A DNA stretch of 64,000 bases from Paenibacillus_AB hodogayensis (GCF_039536325.1 NZ_BAAAYO010000008.1:558001-622000), one strand, 5' to 3'; numbered from the stretch's first letter, positions 1 to 9,255 are shown. A program made the numbers and translations. The notes: generated by a model from the letters alone, not told the origin.

Positions 1-179
1 TCGATCTCCCTGGACAATCCGTACATCTGTGTATCCAATACCTCTTCGTAAAGAGGGCATCTGCGATTCGTTAAAGTTTCCATCTGAATTTGAATCAGCT
101 TCTCGATGTTGTCCGCATCTTCTTGAAGCAGCGTCAACGCTTTCTGATGCAAACCGACCATGACGTCCGATGAAGACAT
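1..179 (-). CDS. ylaN: YlaN family protein (5' part only)
   Basis: Partial gene cut by the left window edge; only about 59 N-terminal residues are visible. They carry the YlaN (DUF1507) signature: a LLQEDAD helix, then CPLYEEVLDTQ and YGLSREI. YlaN is a small (about 90 aa) helical protein of Bacillota, linked by published work in other Firmicutes to iron homeostasis and Fur; that role is family knowledge and is not shown here. The start is the ATG at 177-179, preceded by a strong GAAGGGGG ribosome site. It is transcribed away from adeR. Confidence 0.85.
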   Translation of the reverse strand, partial: MSSSDVMVGLHQKALTLLQEDADNIEKLIQIQMETLTNRRCPLYEEVLDTQMYGLSREI

Positions 180-351
180 ACCGTTTCCCCCTTCGCACAA
201 GCTCATCCAATCTCTATATGCTTATGATAGACGAAAACGGACGATTACACAAGCGATATGAAGTTTTGCCACCGATTTTTCAGATTGAATCGGCCGCCGG
301 CAATCGCTACAATAAGAAACGAACCCACCACTAATCTTGAGGAGCTCAAGG

Positions 352-1596
352 ATGAACGCGGATACGAACCCTTTCAACCGAAGCTTCGATCATATGGAAG
401 CTTTGGCCGACGCGATCGGCGAGGCGCTCCAAGCACCGGTCACGATCGAAGACGCCAACCATCGCCTTCTCGCCTACAGCAAGCATGATCCTCATACGGA
501 TGCAGCCCGCATCGCCACGATTATCGGAAGACGGGTGCCGGAAAATGTAATCGGCAGCTTATGGAACGACGGCGTCATTCCGCGCTTGATGGAAACGGAT
601 GAACCGATTCGGGTCAAGTCCATCGACGAAGTCGGCTTGGGCGACCGGGTAGCTATCGCGATCCGCAAGGATCAGCAGGTGCTCGGCTACATATGGGCGC
701 TGGAAGTGAGCCGCCCCTTGGACGAGGACGCCCTTCGCTTGCTGAAGCTGGCCGCAGGCGCCGCCAAAATCAAGCTGCTGCGCCTGCAGACGCAGCGAAG
801 CAAGGAAGACGAAGAGCGCCGCGACCTGTTCTGGGAGCTGCTGACCGGCAGGCATCCGACGGCTTTGCAAGCAAGCGCTCGCGCAAAATCGCTTGGCATC
901 CCCCTTCCCGACAGCTTCTGCGTCATCGTCTTTCAATTCCGTACCGATGTCAACGATACGCTGCACCGGCAGGTGCATTACATGATCACAACTACGCAGC
1001 GGGTTCGGCCGGTTTTTCACGCCATCTCCGGCAGCCGGCTGATCGTGCTGGCTTCTTGCGCCAATCCGTCACGGCTGGCGGCCAATGCGTCCGACTTCGT
1101 GACGTCGTTTTTCCAGCAAATTCACGACCGGTTCGGCAGCTCCCCGCTGGAGGCCGGCATCGGCGCCGTCCACGACGAGATTACGGCTGTCGAGCAGAGC
1201 TACCGGGAAGCGTTGACCGTGCTGCAGATCAAAGCCCAGTTTCCGTCGCAAACGGGCTCGATCGTCCATTACCACGAGCTCGGCTACTATCGCTATCTCC
1301 CCTACTTTTTGGAGCAAAAGCGGCTGCACCGTTACGAGAACCCGGCGCTCAAGCGTCTGAGGGCTTACGACCGCGAGCATAATGCCAACCTGCTGGAGAC
1401 GCTGGAGCTGTTTTTGGCGTGCGGGAGCAACGCCAAGGAAGCCGCCGAAGCGCTGCACGTCCATACGAACACGCTGTCCTACCGGCTGAAGCGCATAGCC
1501 GAGATCGGCGGCATCGACTTTGCCAATATGGATCAGAAAATAACGCTATTTCTCGATATGAAGACGGACAAATGGAGCGATGCCGAGCCTTTGTGA
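352..1596 (+). CDS. adeR: PucR/CdaR-type transcriptional regulator, probable AdeR
   Basis: 414 aa. The N-terminal half is a sensory region and the middle has a GGDEF-like regulatory segment typical of the PucR family. The C-terminus is a PucR-type helix-turn-helix (GSNAKEAAEALHVHTNTLSYRL). In Bacillus subtilis AdeR activates the adjacent alanine dehydrogenase gene, and ald lies directly downstream here in the same direction, which supports that assignment. The start is the ATG at 352, with GAGGAG seven bases upstream; the TTG at 337 overlaps that ribosome site and was rejected. The 103-base gap to ald has no terminator, so both cotranscription and an activated ald promoter are possible. Confidence 0.8.
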   Translation: MNADTNPFNRSFDHMEALADAIGEALQAPVTIEDANHRLLAYSKHDPHTDAARIATIIGRRVPENVIGSLWNDGVIPRLMETDEPIRVKSIDEVGLGDRVAIAIRKDQQVLGYIWALEVSRPLDEDALRLLKLAAGAAKIKLLRLQTQRSKEDEERRDLFWELLTGRHPTALQASARAKSLGIPLPDSFCVIVFQFRTDVNDTLHRQVHYMITTTQRVRPVFHAISGSRLIVLASCANPSRLAANASDFVTSFFQQIHDRFGSSPLEAGIGAVHDEITAVEQSYREALTVLQIKAQFPSQTGSIVHYHELGYYRYLPYFLEQKRLHRYENPALKRLRAYDREHNANLLETLELFLACGSNAKEAAEALHVHTNTLSYRLKRIAEIGGIDFANMDQKITLFLDMKTDKWSDAEPL

Positions 1597-1660
1597 TTTT
1601 ACACAAGGACAACCCGTTTTTTTCTCGCTCCGGGACGAAGCGCGACGGCCTGTTCGCACG

Positions 1661-1666
1661 TATACT
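1661..1666 (+). promoter_or_regulatory. Possible ald -10 element with poor -35
   Basis: TATACT lies 34 bases before the ald start, and no recognisable -35 sits 16-18 bases upstream. An activator-dependent promoter would look like this, which fits activation of ald by the upstream AdeR-like protein. This is inference from the sequence alone. Confidence 0.35.
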
Positions 1667-1699
1667 TGAATCGATAACACGTGCGGGGGGCTGGATACG

Positions 1700-2848
1700 A
1701 TGAGAATCGGAATTCCTAAGGAAATTAAAAACAATGAAAACCGGGTGGCGATTACGCCGGCCGGCGTGATGGCTTTCGCCAAGGCGGGCCACGAAGTCCG
1801 CGTAGAAACCCAAGCGGGTATGGGCAGCGGCTTCCGCGACGAAGATTACATCGCAGCCGGAGCATTGATTTGCGCTGATGCGGCCGAAGTATGGGACCGC
1901 TCCGATATGGTCATGAAAGTAAAAGAACCGCTTGCCGCGGAATACCGGCATTTCCGGGAAGAACTTATCCTCTTTACGTATTTGCATCTCGCGGCCGAGC
2001 CGGAGCTCGCGAAAGCGTTGACATCGCAGGGCGTCACTTCCATTGCTTATGAAACGGTCCAGGTCGACCGCTCGCTGCCTCTGCTCACTCCGATGAGCGA
2101 AGTGGCGGGACGCATGGCCGCACAGATCGGCGCGCAATTTCTGGAACGTCCGAAGGGCGGCAAAGGCATCCTGCTCGGCGGCGTACCGGGGGTCAAACGC
2201 GGCAAGGTGACGATTATCGGCGGGGGCGTCGTCGGCACGAATGCGGCCAAGATCGCCATCGGTCTGGGAGCCGACGTCACGATTATCGATATGAACGCCG
2301 ATCGGCTGCGCCAGCTGGAAGATATTTTCGGAACGAGCCTGCATACCTTGATGTCCAATCCTCTCCATATCGCCGAGGCGGTCGCCGAATCGGATCTCGT
2401 TATCGGAGCGGTACTGATTCCCGGGGCGAAGGCGCCCAAGCTGGTCACCGAAAGCATGGTCCGTTCGATGACGCCGGGCTCCGTGCTGATCGACGTCGCC
2501 ATCGACCAAGGCGGTATATTCGAAACGGTCGACCGGCTGACGACGCACGACAATCCGACGTACGAGAAATTCGGCGTCGTCCATTACGCCGTAGCCAACA
2601 TGCCGGGAGCCGTACCGCGCACCTCCACCATGGCTCTGACTAACGCTACGCTGCCCTACGCGCTCGATATTGCCAAGCATGGCGTCGAAGTATTCGCGCA
2701 CAACAAAGCGCTTCTCGGCGGCGTCAACACGATGAGGGGAGCCGTCACGCATCCTGCTGTCGCCCGCGATCTCGGCCTGCCGTACACGCCGCCCGAGCAG
2801 GCGCTTCAAGCCGCGCCGCTGCAAAGCGCGTCGCCGGTCCGCTCTTAA
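1700..2848 (+). CDS. ald: Alanine dehydrogenase
   Basis: 382 aa, full length for the family. It catalyses NAD-dependent reversible oxidative deamination of L-alanine to pyruvate and ammonia in the cytosol, and feeds carbon and nitrogen during growth on alanine and sporulation. Residues matching the known active site are visible: Arg15, Lys75 (KVKEP), His96 (YLHLA) and Asp269 (DVAIDQ). The Rossmann motif GGGVVG is at 174-179. Start ATG at 1700. It follows adeR and ends before a strong hairpin terminator. Confidence 0.97.
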   Translation: MRIGIPKEIKNNENRVAITPAGVMAFAKAGHEVRVETQAGMGSGFRDEDYIAAGALICADAAEVWDRSDMVMKVKEPLAAEYRHFREELILFTYLHLAAEPELAKALTSQGVTSIAYETVQVDRSLPLLTPMSEVAGRMAAQIGAQFLERPKGGKGILLGGVPGVKRGKVTIIGGGVVGTNAAKIAIGLGADVTIIDMNADRLRQLEDIFGTSLHTLMSNPLHIAEAVAESDLVIGAVLIPGAKAPKLVTESMVRSMTPGSVLIDVAIDQGGIFETVDRLTTHDNPTYEKFGVVHYAVANMPGAVPRTSTMALTNATLPYALDIAKHGVEVFAHNKALLGGVNTMRGAVTHPAVARDLGLPYTPPEQALQAAPLQSASPVRS

Positions 2849-2861
2849 CGCTCCACAAGCC

Positions 2862-2902
2862 AAAAGGCTGCCCCGGATCTATTCCGGAAGCAGCCTTTTT
2901 TT
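2862..2902 (+). terminator. Rho-independent terminator of ald
   Basis: AAGGCTGC pairs with GCAGCCTT, extended by an inner CCGGA/TCCGG stem, followed by a run of seven T. Confidence 0.9.
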
Positions 2903-2945
2903 CGTGCTATGCGCGGGATGCCGGTCGGCGCTCGCGCATGCCCTC

Positions 2946-3194
2946 TTATTCGTTTACTACGCTTACCTTCAGGTTGTGCTTCTCGAATACCGCTACCATC
3001 GCCTTCGTCGCTTCCTCGGCGTCGGGACCGTGAACGTGCAAATCGTAAGTTCCCGCGTCAAGAAGCGTCGTAAACAGGCCAAGGATGCTCTTGACATCGA
3101 TGAACTTGTTCTCGTACTGGAGAACGATGGAAGATCTGAACTTGTTGGCCGTTTGCGAAACCTCTACAATTGCCGCGTTGCTTGCGCTGGTCAT
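2946..3194 (-). CDS. HPr-like protein lacking the catalytic histidine region
   Basis: 82 aa. Aligned by eye to Bacillus HPr, residues 14-40 match HPr 24-50, including QTA, the strand ending in QYENK and the KSILGL motif. Ser36 therefore corresponds to the regulatory Ser46. The first HPr strand and the GIHARPA segment with His15 are absent: the protein starts about ten residues late. No upstream in-frame start codon exists before a stop, and GGAGGG sits eight bases before the ATG, so this is the real start. It cannot take part in PEP phosphotransfer through His15, but could be an HPrK target or CcpA partner like Crh. That role is inferred. Confidence 0.8.
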   Translation of the reverse strand: MTSASNAAIVEVSQTANKFRSSIVLQYENKFIDVKSILGLFTTLLDAGTYDLHVHGPDAEEATKAMVAVFEKHNLKVSVVNE

Positions 3195-3261
3195 GACACA
3201 ATCCCTCCATAATGAAGCGGCACGAGTCCGGCTTCGGTTATAATCGTCTTGCTATGATTCT

Positions 3262-3290
3262 ATATTAGCTTGGAACAAGTATTCGTGCAA
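3262..3290 (-). promoter_or_regulatory. Sigma-A type promoter of the HPr-like gene
   Basis: On the minus strand TTGCAC and TAATAT are separated by exactly 17 bases, with the predicted start of transcription about 60 bases before the start codon. Confidence 0.55.
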
Positions 3291-3337
3291 TAATCAATTT
3301 ACCTGAAATTAATACGCCCTGTGCAGAGAGCCCCACG

Positions 3338-4453
3338 CTACTTCAGATGCTCCGGATTCAGCCCTTCCAGCTCCGGGATGACGAAACGACCGTCCTTGCG
3401 AATCAGAACGTCGTCGAAATACACCTCGCCGCCGCCGTATTCCGGCCGCTGAATGAGCACCAGGTCCCAATGCACCGAGGAGCGGTTGCCGTTGTCGCAC
3501 TCTTCGTACGCCTGCCCCGGCGTAAAGTGCAGACTGCCGTCGATTTTCTCGTCGAATAACGTATCTTTCATCGGATGCAAAATATGCGGATTGAAGCCAA
3601 GGCTGAATTCTCCGATATAGCGAGCTCCCTCGTCGGTGTCGAGAATCTCGTTGAGCCGTTTCGTATCGTTGGCCGTCGCTTCGACGATTTTGCCGTTCTC
3701 GAAACGGAAGCGGATATTTTCAAAGGTGATGCCGGAGTTGACGCTTGGCGTATTGTACGTCAGCACGCCGTTAACGGACTCCCTTACCGGACAGGAGAAT
3801 ACTTCTCCATCGGGAATATTGCGGTGACCGGCGCATTTTTTGGCTCCGATGCCCTTGATCGAGAACGACAGGTCCGTACCCGGGCTGACGATGCGTACCC
3901 GGTCGGTGCGGGTCATCAGATCGGCGAGCGGGTCCATCGCCTTGTCCATTTTGGCATAATCGAGGTTGCATACGTCAAAGTAAAAATCTTCGAACGCCCG
4001 CGTGCTCATATTGGCAAGCTGTGCCATGGACGGATTCGGATATCGCAGCACGACCCACTTCGTTTTCTTGACCCGGCGCTCCAGGTGGATGGGCTTGTAA
4101 TAAATGCTTTTGTACAAATCGTGCTTGTCGCTCGGAACGTCGGACAGCTCGTTGACGTTCTCGCCCGAACGGACCGCTATGTACCCGTCCATCTGCTCCA
4201 TGCGCCGCAAATCCATTTCCGCCCAATGCTCCAGCTGCTCCTTCGTCATCGATTGCAGCAGGGAGCTAAGCACGGCGCGATCCTCATATATAACGTACGG
4301 AAAGCCGCCTCTGGCATGCACCTGTTCCACCAGGCAGCGGACGATCTCCCTCTCGGAGCCGATCATTTCGATCAGCACCTTCTCACCCGGCTTGACGTCG
4401 ATGGAATAGTTCACCAGATTGGCGGCCAGCGTTTGCAGCCTTGCATCTCTCAT
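3338..4453 (-). CDS. M29 family metal-dependent aminopeptidase
   Basis: 371 aa, the usual length for the AmpS/PepS/aminopeptidase T family (MEROPS M29). These are cytosolic dinuclear metal aminopeptidases that remove N-terminal residues from peptides. Conserved C-terminal motifs with metal-ligand candidates are visible: EFSLGFNPH, GSLHFTPGQAYEE and SSVHWDLV. Start ATG at 4453. Its stop lies about 140 bases from the HPr-like gene, and upstream it is separated by only 15 bases from the TVP38-type gene, so those two may be cotranscribed. The physiological substrate cannot be told from the sequence. Confidence 0.92.
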   Translation of the reverse strand: MRDARLQTLAANLVNYSIDVKPGEKVLIEMIGSEREIVRCLVEQVHARGGFPYVIYEDRAVLSSLLQSMTKEQLEHWAEMDLRRMEQMDGYIAVRSGENVNELSDVPSDKHDLYKSIYYKPIHLERRVKKTKWVVLRYPNPSMAQLANMSTRAFEDFYFDVCNLDYAKMDKAMDPLADLMTRTDRVRIVSPGTDLSFSIKGIGAKKCAGHRNIPDGEVFSCPVRESVNGVLTYNTPSVNSGITFENIRFRFENGKIVEATANDTKRLNEILDTDEGARYIGEFSLGFNPHILHPMKDTLFDEKIDGSLHFTPGQAYEECDNGNRSSVHWDLVLIQRPEYGGGEVYFDDVLIRKDGRFVIPELEGLNPEHLK

Positions 4454-4468
4454 AAGGCATTGGCTCCT

Positions 4469-5260
4469 TTACGAATGGGAATCCGGCTCTCTCCGTTTGC
4501 CTGCCCACTTGCGCTGAACGAGACGCCCTACCCCGAGCAGCAGTGCGAACAGCAGCAGCACGACGAGCAGCCGGCCTTTATGCTCCTTGAAGCGGAACAG
4601 ATCGTGGCCGATCAGCGTTTCCAGCAGCACGATAGGCAGCTTGCCGATCAGCGTCGCCGTGAAAAACGAGCGGAAGCGGATTTTGGACACCCCGGCACCG
4701 AAATTGATCAGTGACGACGGAATGACTGGAATGAGCCGGCCAATTAAAGTGTAGACGAACCCTTGTCGCTCCAGATTGCGGTTGAACGCGTGTACGGAAG
4801 CATACTTGGCCAGCTTTGCCTCCACCCAATCGTGGGCGAGGTAGCGCGCTACGACGAAGGCGGATACCGCGGCGGCGCAGGACATGCCGTAATTGATCGC
4901 GAAGCCTCCGTACAAGCCAAACACATATGCATTCGTCCCGGCGATCAGCACGAACGGAATGAACGGAAACCAGGTTTGAAAAAAAATAGCCAGCATCCCG
5001 GCTACAACGGCAAATACGCCGAAAGAATGCAGCAGATCGGCCAACTGCTCGACGTTGCCGCGCCTCAACTCCCGGCCCGCATTGGTGAACCAGATAAAAT
5101 AAGCGGCGGCGGCAAACAAGGCCAGCGGCACGGTATACTTCAACCGGCGACGAATGATGTCCAATCCGAAGTGGCCTCCCCCTGTGCCATGCTCCGCGCG
5201 CCAGTACCCGAAGGGGTCGACAAACGCCGTCCAATCGGACGGGAGCATACGCTTCTTCAT
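4469..5260 (-). CDS. TVP38/TMEM64 family membrane protein
   Basis: 263 aa. A cytosolic N-terminus of about 40 residues is followed by several hydrophobic helices (near 42-60, 82-105, 110-140 and 222-245). The VTT/DedA-superfamily signature region FIPFVLIAGTNAYVFG and GRLIPVIPSSLINFGAG is clear. Members of this family act in membrane lipid or envelope homeostasis in bacteria; the exact function is unsettled. A basic C-terminal tail follows the last helix. It lies between a lipoprotein gene and the M29 peptidase, all on the minus strand. Confidence 0.88.
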   Translation of the reverse strand: MKKRMLPSDWTAFVDPFGYWRAEHGTGGGHFGLDIIRRRLKYTVPLALFAAAAYFIWFTNAGRELRRGNVEQLADLLHSFGVFAVVAGMLAIFFQTWFPFIPFVLIAGTNAYVFGLYGGFAINYGMSCAAAVSAFVVARYLAHDWVEAKLAKYASVHAFNRNLERQGFVYTLIGRLIPVIPSSLINFGAGVSKIRFRSFFTATLIGKLPIVLLETLIGHDLFRFKEHKGRLLVVLLLFALLLGVGRLVQRKWAGKRREPDSHS

Positions 5261-5299
5261 TGTAGCAATGCAAACGGGTATTGTAAAATAGTTCCGGTA

Positions 5300-6160
5300 T
5301 TAGCCGGAACGTTGGTCATAGCTGGAAAATTCGTAGTCGATGACGGATTTCTCGCGCTTCGGCTGGCCGTCCGCGCTATAAGTCATCTCCGTCTCCACCT
5401 GCATCTTTTGTGGAAGCCGGCTCACGCGGTCGACCCATATCCGGTATACGGAACCCGCCTGCAGCGATCCGTTCGCCTCGTCAAGCAGCTTCCGGGCGCG
5501 CTTCACGCTAACGTCGAGCTCGCTCCGCAGCCGCTCTGCCTGCCGTTCCGACAAGCCGAGCTTCGTCCGCAGCTCCGCCAGCTTCTTATCCGTATCGAGC
5601 GCCTCGCTCTGACGGGAAAGCTCTTCCTTCAAACCGGCGGTCGCTTCCGCCGCATCGGGGGTGACCGTGAGCACCGTCAGCTTCGTCTCGTCCCGTCCGC
5701 GCTCCACCTGCTTATCCATCGTATTCAGTTGCTCCAGCTTGTACAGCGGACTCCAGGGCAGCAGCATATCGGCCGCTCCCGTTGCTTCCTCGGCCGAAGC
5801 CCAGCCGTTTTCCTTGCGGCTGAACACGACCTGGCGGTCGGAGCTTTCCCCGCCGAGCGCGGTCTGGATCATGCCGGAGCCTGCCCCGCGCTCAAGCGCC
5901 ATCGTCAATCGGGTGTGGCCGGTCACGGCGCCCCGGAATGCGGCCCCCTCCTGCATCGGCATATCCCCTAAGCCGACGCTGGTCGTTCCGTGGAACTGAA
6001 AATTATCCGTGCCCGATAGGCCGGATATCGTTTGGTTTAACAGCTGGTCCGGCTCGGTGCCCGCAACGGAGCAGGAGGCCGCCAGCAGCGCCGCGGACGC
6101 GACCGACGTCAGGGCGCACAACAGGCGCCGGAATCGGCTGCGGTTTGATCTGTTCAGCAT
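5300..6160 (-). CDS. Predicted secreted lipoprotein of unknown function
   Basis: 286 aa. A basic N-terminus and hydrophobic stretch end in a lipobox-like LLAASC, so Cys27-28 is probably lipidated and the mature protein exposed outside the membrane. The mid-section (near 170-235) is rich in Lys, Glu and Leu and likely helical or coiled coil. It ends in a strand-rich segment with YRIWVDRVSRLPQKMQVE. This resembles the LolA-like / DUF6612 outer lipoprotein folds in general shape only. The start is the ATG at 6160 with GAGGTGA upstream; a longer frame to 6217 has no ribosome site. No specific function can be assigned. Confidence 0.75.
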   Translation of the reverse strand: MLNRSNRSRFRRLLCALTSVASAALLAASCSVAGTEPDQLLNQTISGLSGTDNFQFHGTTSVGLGDMPMQEGAAFRGAVTGHTRLTMALERGAGSGMIQTALGGESSDRQVVFSRKENGWASAEEATGAADMLLPWSPLYKLEQLNTMDKQVERGRDETKLTVLTVTPDAAEATAGLKEELSRQSEALDTDKKLAELRTKLGLSERQAERLRSELDVSVKRARKLLDEANGSLQAGSVYRIWVDRVSRLPQKMQVETEMTYSADGQPKREKSVIDYEFSSYDQRSG

Positions 6161-6248
6161 ACACTCACCTCGGCAACGATTGTGGTCGTTCCGGTTTATC
6201 GTGTCCCCTGCCGTCATTGTTATTCGCAGCCGTAGCGCAGCCTGGCGG

Positions 6249-8153
6249 TCAGTCGGTAAAAATGCGGTTTTTGCCGGAATGCTTCGCCTTGTAAAGCGCC
6301 ATATCCGCCCGGTAAAATAACGATTCCACGCTGATTCTGTCGTCTTCCCAGCTCCAGTCGGATACTCCGCAAGAAACGGACACCTGGGGAGACGTCTCGG
6401 CGTTCACCCGCACCCGGATTCGTTCGGCCACCTTCGACGCCTGATCCTTGGTCGCTTGGGCCAAATAGACGGCCAGCTCCTCTCCACCCCAGCGGGAAGC
6501 GATGTCCCCCTCGCGAATGCAGGAACGGATCACCGAGCTGACCTGGATGAGGACGCGGTCGCCGACCTGATGGCCGTGTGTATCGTTGACCTTCTTGAAG
6601 TCGTCGATATCGACGACAATCAGGGAGCCGCAGTAATCTTTCTTTTGCCTGCCGCTGATCTGCTCGTCCAGGTAATGGCGGGCGAACAGCCCGGTCAACC
6701 GATCGGTCTGCACCATCTTGCGCACCTCGGCGTGCAGGCTGGCATTCGATACCGCCAATCCAATATGGCCGGACAACGTCTGCAGCAGCTTGTAATTCTC
6801 GTAGGAGAAGTAATTGGCTTCCCGGTGCGCGATGAGGATCACTCCCACGACGCGGCCTTCGACGAGAACCGGGGAAGCGAGCAGCGACCGGGAGTCCGTC
6901 GATTCCGTCCACACCGACGGGATGCTCCGGTCGGCGCCGTAATCGGAAATGATGACCGGCTCCTTCGTGGATGCCACGTGGCCGCCAATGCCGTAATCGG
7001 CCGGATAACGGGTGCCCATGAACGAGTCCGGCTCGCTGGCCCGGACGACCAGCTCGTCCGTTTCCTCGACTAGCTCCATCATGCAGCAAAACTGCGCGGC
7101 AAAAATTTGTCGGAGCTCCGCCGAAGCGAAATGGAATATGTCCTGCAGCTTCAGGCTTTGGTTCAATCGCTGCGTAATTTCGTTTATAAGCCTCAGCTCG
7201 CTGACAAGCCGATTCGATTGCTCGTACAGTCTGGCGTTTTCCAAAGCGCTGCCTGCCGTCTCCGCGAGCATCGCCATATCGCGATCGGTCGCCGGGTCGG
7301 ACTGGCCGTCGCTCATTTCCATTCGGATGACGCCGTATACGCCCTGCTTGCCGCGAAGCGGAAAAAACGCCTCGGCCGGTTTGCCATCCCCGTCCATGCT
7401 GACGATCGGGCGTCCTTCGGTAAACGCGCGAAAAAGGCCGTCTTCTTCAGACTGCCTGAATGCAAGCGGCTTCACGGATGCCATGGGCCTATATTGGTCG
7501 TGGGAGACGTAAATTTCGAACCGGTAGTCCGGCATCAGCTCGTCCACGATCCGCATCAGCTCGGTCAACACCTGATCGGCATCGTTGTGCGTATTGATCC
7601 GCATGCACATGGCAAACAGCGCTTCCTGACGAATCGTAGCCAGCTCCAGCTCCTCCAGCCTTCTCTGCCAGACGAGTGCGGTCGCCTCCGCTCTTGCTGC
7701 GCGAAGCAGCGTTTCCAGAGCCATGCCCGCCACTTCCAGGAAAGCGGCAGCCGAAGCCGCGTCGAAGGAAGCCGATTCGGACAGCTGGGCCAAATACAGT
7801 ACCTCTTCGTCTTCTGTGATAACCGGAATAACGCCGAGCAGACATGTCCCGGCTTGCGGGCACGTCGGAGGCAGATCCTGCTGGCCGGTACGCGCGTTCC
7901 GTTCCCGTCTGCTTGCGGAGAAGACGGCCGAATCGGACAAGCCGTACAGGAAGCTTTCCGGCAGCGTCAAGCGAGGACCGGTTCCGGGCATTTCCCCGTT
8001 CAGCTGCTCATGGCGAATGTAGCGTCCGTCATCATCGTAAAGCGCAAATATATCCGACCGTCCAGGCAAGCGCTTCTCCATCTCGGCCGCAAACGTGCGA
8101 AAACCGTCCGACATTGCGGCAGCGAGTCGGTCCTGATGTGACATTTCGTTCAT
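6249..8153 (-). CDS. GAF-GAF-GGDEF diguanylate cyclase
   Basis: 634 aa. An N-terminal region with a GAF-like fold (about 1-150) is followed by helical and GAF segments (about 170-310 and 325-465) and a C-terminal GGDEF domain (about 475-634). The active-site motif is GGEEL at 556-560. Five residues before it is RxxD (REGD), matching the inhibitory I-site for product feedback. It should make cyclic di-GMP from two GTP in the cytosol in response to a ligand or redox cue sensed by the GAF domains. No EAL domain or membrane segment is seen. The gene stands alone, and the start ATG is at 8153. Confidence 0.92.
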   Translation of the reverse strand: MNEMSHQDRLAAAMSDGFRTFAAEMEKRLPGRSDIFALYDDDGRYIRHEQLNGEMPGTGPRLTLPESFLYGLSDSAVFSASRRERNARTGQQDLPPTCPQAGTCLLGVIPVITEDEEVLYLAQLSESASFDAASAAAFLEVAGMALETLLRAARAEATALVWQRRLEELELATIRQEALFAMCMRINTHNDADQVLTELMRIVDELMPDYRFEIYVSHDQYRPMASVKPLAFRQSEEDGLFRAFTEGRPIVSMDGDGKPAEAFFPLRGKQGVYGVIRMEMSDGQSDPATDRDMAMLAETAGSALENARLYEQSNRLVSELRLINEITQRLNQSLKLQDIFHFASAELRQIFAAQFCCMMELVEETDELVVRASEPDSFMGTRYPADYGIGGHVASTKEPVIISDYGADRSIPSVWTESTDSRSLLASPVLVEGRVVGVILIAHREANYFSYENYKLLQTLSGHIGLAVSNASLHAEVRKMVQTDRLTGLFARHYLDEQISGRQKKDYCGSLIVVDIDDFKKVNDTHGHQVGDRVLIQVSSVIRSCIREGDIASRWGGEELAVYLAQATKDQASKVAERIRVRVNAETSPQVSVSCGVSDWSWEDDRISVESLFYRADMALYKAKHSGKNRIFTD

Positions 8154-8400
8154 AACAAGCCCCTTTTATGAAGCGTCAATACTCCTATCATACTAAATCG
8201 TCCCACGGTCTGCACTAAATTTTCGATCAAATTTCACTTTAAGCTTACATTTACTTATCATGCCCGATTATAAGCCATTGTTTGCAGAGGGCAATGGCCT
8301 CAACTTCGCTCTTACGGATCCCGAGGCTCTTCTTCGCCCTTCTGCGCTCGGCCTTCGCTGCTATTTAAAGCGGTCAACTTTGCTGTTTGCGACAGACCGC

Positions 8401-8430
8401 TTGACAATTGCCCTATCATTCTTTTAAAAT
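8401..8430 (+). promoter_or_regulatory. rpsD promoter
   Basis: A perfect -35 TTGACA (8401-8406) and -10 TAAAAT (8425-8430) are separated by 18 bases, placing the transcript start near 8437 and giving a leader of about 200 bases before rpsD. Confidence 0.8.
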
Positions 8431-8436
8431 AAGAAG

Positions 8437-8639
8437 TCGAGTGGAAAAAGGTGTTTGTTTGATTGGCGACGCACGATGCGACCCTCACGGTATACGTTAC
8501 CAGCAGGCCAGCGGCTGAACTGTCTGTCGGGAAACGAGCGGCTTGCCGTCCGTTTCGCAACGTCTGCCGCGTCGGAACGTCTCCCCTATTCCGCCGCCTA
8601 CCCTACGAAAACACGATCGGTGTAAAGGAGCAACTATAC
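8437..8639 (+). ncRNA. Probable S4-type autoregulatory leader of rpsD
   Basis: The roughly 200-base untranslated region between a strong promoter and rpsD has the length and position of the Bacillota S4 leader, in which ribosomal protein S4 binds its own mRNA to repress translation. I did not fold it; the call rests on position, length and family knowledge. The stretch from 8154 to 8400 shows no gene. Confidence 0.5.
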
Positions 8640-9239
8640 ATGGCACGCTATACAGGTCCTAAATTCAAATTGAGCCGCCGCTTGGGCGTTTCCCTCAGCG
8701 GAACAGGCAAAGAACTGAAACGCGCATTTCCTCCGGGTCAACACGGTCCGGGCCAACGCAAGAAGCTGAGCGGCTACGGCATCCAGCTGCAAGAAAAACA
8801 AAAGCTGCGCCACATGTACGGACTGGGCGAGAAGCAATTCCGCAACCTGTTCGACAAAGCATCCAACATGCAAGGGATCTCCGGCGAAAACTTCATGGTT
8901 CTGCTTGAAAGCCGCCTGGACAACCTCGTATACCGTCTTGGCTTGTCCAACTCCCGTGCAGGTGCCCGTCAGCTCGTCGCTCACGGCCACGTAACCGTCA
9001 ATGGCAAAAAAGTGGATATCCCTTCTTACACGCTCAGCACGGGCGACGTAATCGGCCTGCGCGAAAGAAGCCGCGGATTGTCCGCTGTCAAGGAAGCTCT
9101 GGCTAACCGCAACTTCCTGCCGAACTACCTGGAGTTCAACGATACGTCCATCGAAGGCAAGTACATCCGTCTTCCGGAACGTTCGGAGCTTCCGCAAGAA
9201 ATCGACGAAAAGCAAATCGTCGAGTTTTACAGCCGTTAA
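8640..9239 (+). CDS. rpsD: 30S ribosomal protein S4
   Basis: 199 aa, the typical Bacillus length. S4 is a primary 16S rRNA-binding protein of the small subunit body. The start is the ATG at 8640 with AAAGGAG nine bases upstream. The N-terminal MARYTGPKFKLSRRLG and the S4 RNA-binding domain (about 90-155, with ESRLDNLVYRLGLSNSRAGARQ cut here by family comparison) are clear. It is monocistronic, followed by a strong terminator and converging on tyrS, as in Bacillus. Confidence 0.98.
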   Translation: MARYTGPKFKLSRRLGVSLSGTGKELKRAFPPGQHGPGQRKKLSGYGIQLQEKQKLRHMYGLGEKQFRNLFDKASNMQGISGENFMVLLESRLDNLVYRLGLSNSRAGARQLVAHGHVTVNGKKVDIPSYTLSTGDVIGLRERSRGLSAVKEALANRNFLPNYLEFNDTSIEGKYIRLPERSELPQEIDEKQIVEFYSR

Positions 9240-9255
9240 TCGTATTGCAACGTCA

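Noticed and set aside
1349..2863. 504-residue minus-strand open frame
   Set aside because: Antisense to adeR and ald, without motifs.
8463..8639. In-frame extension of S4 upstream of its ATG
   Set aside because: S4 normally starts MARYTGP; the extension covers the regulatory leader.
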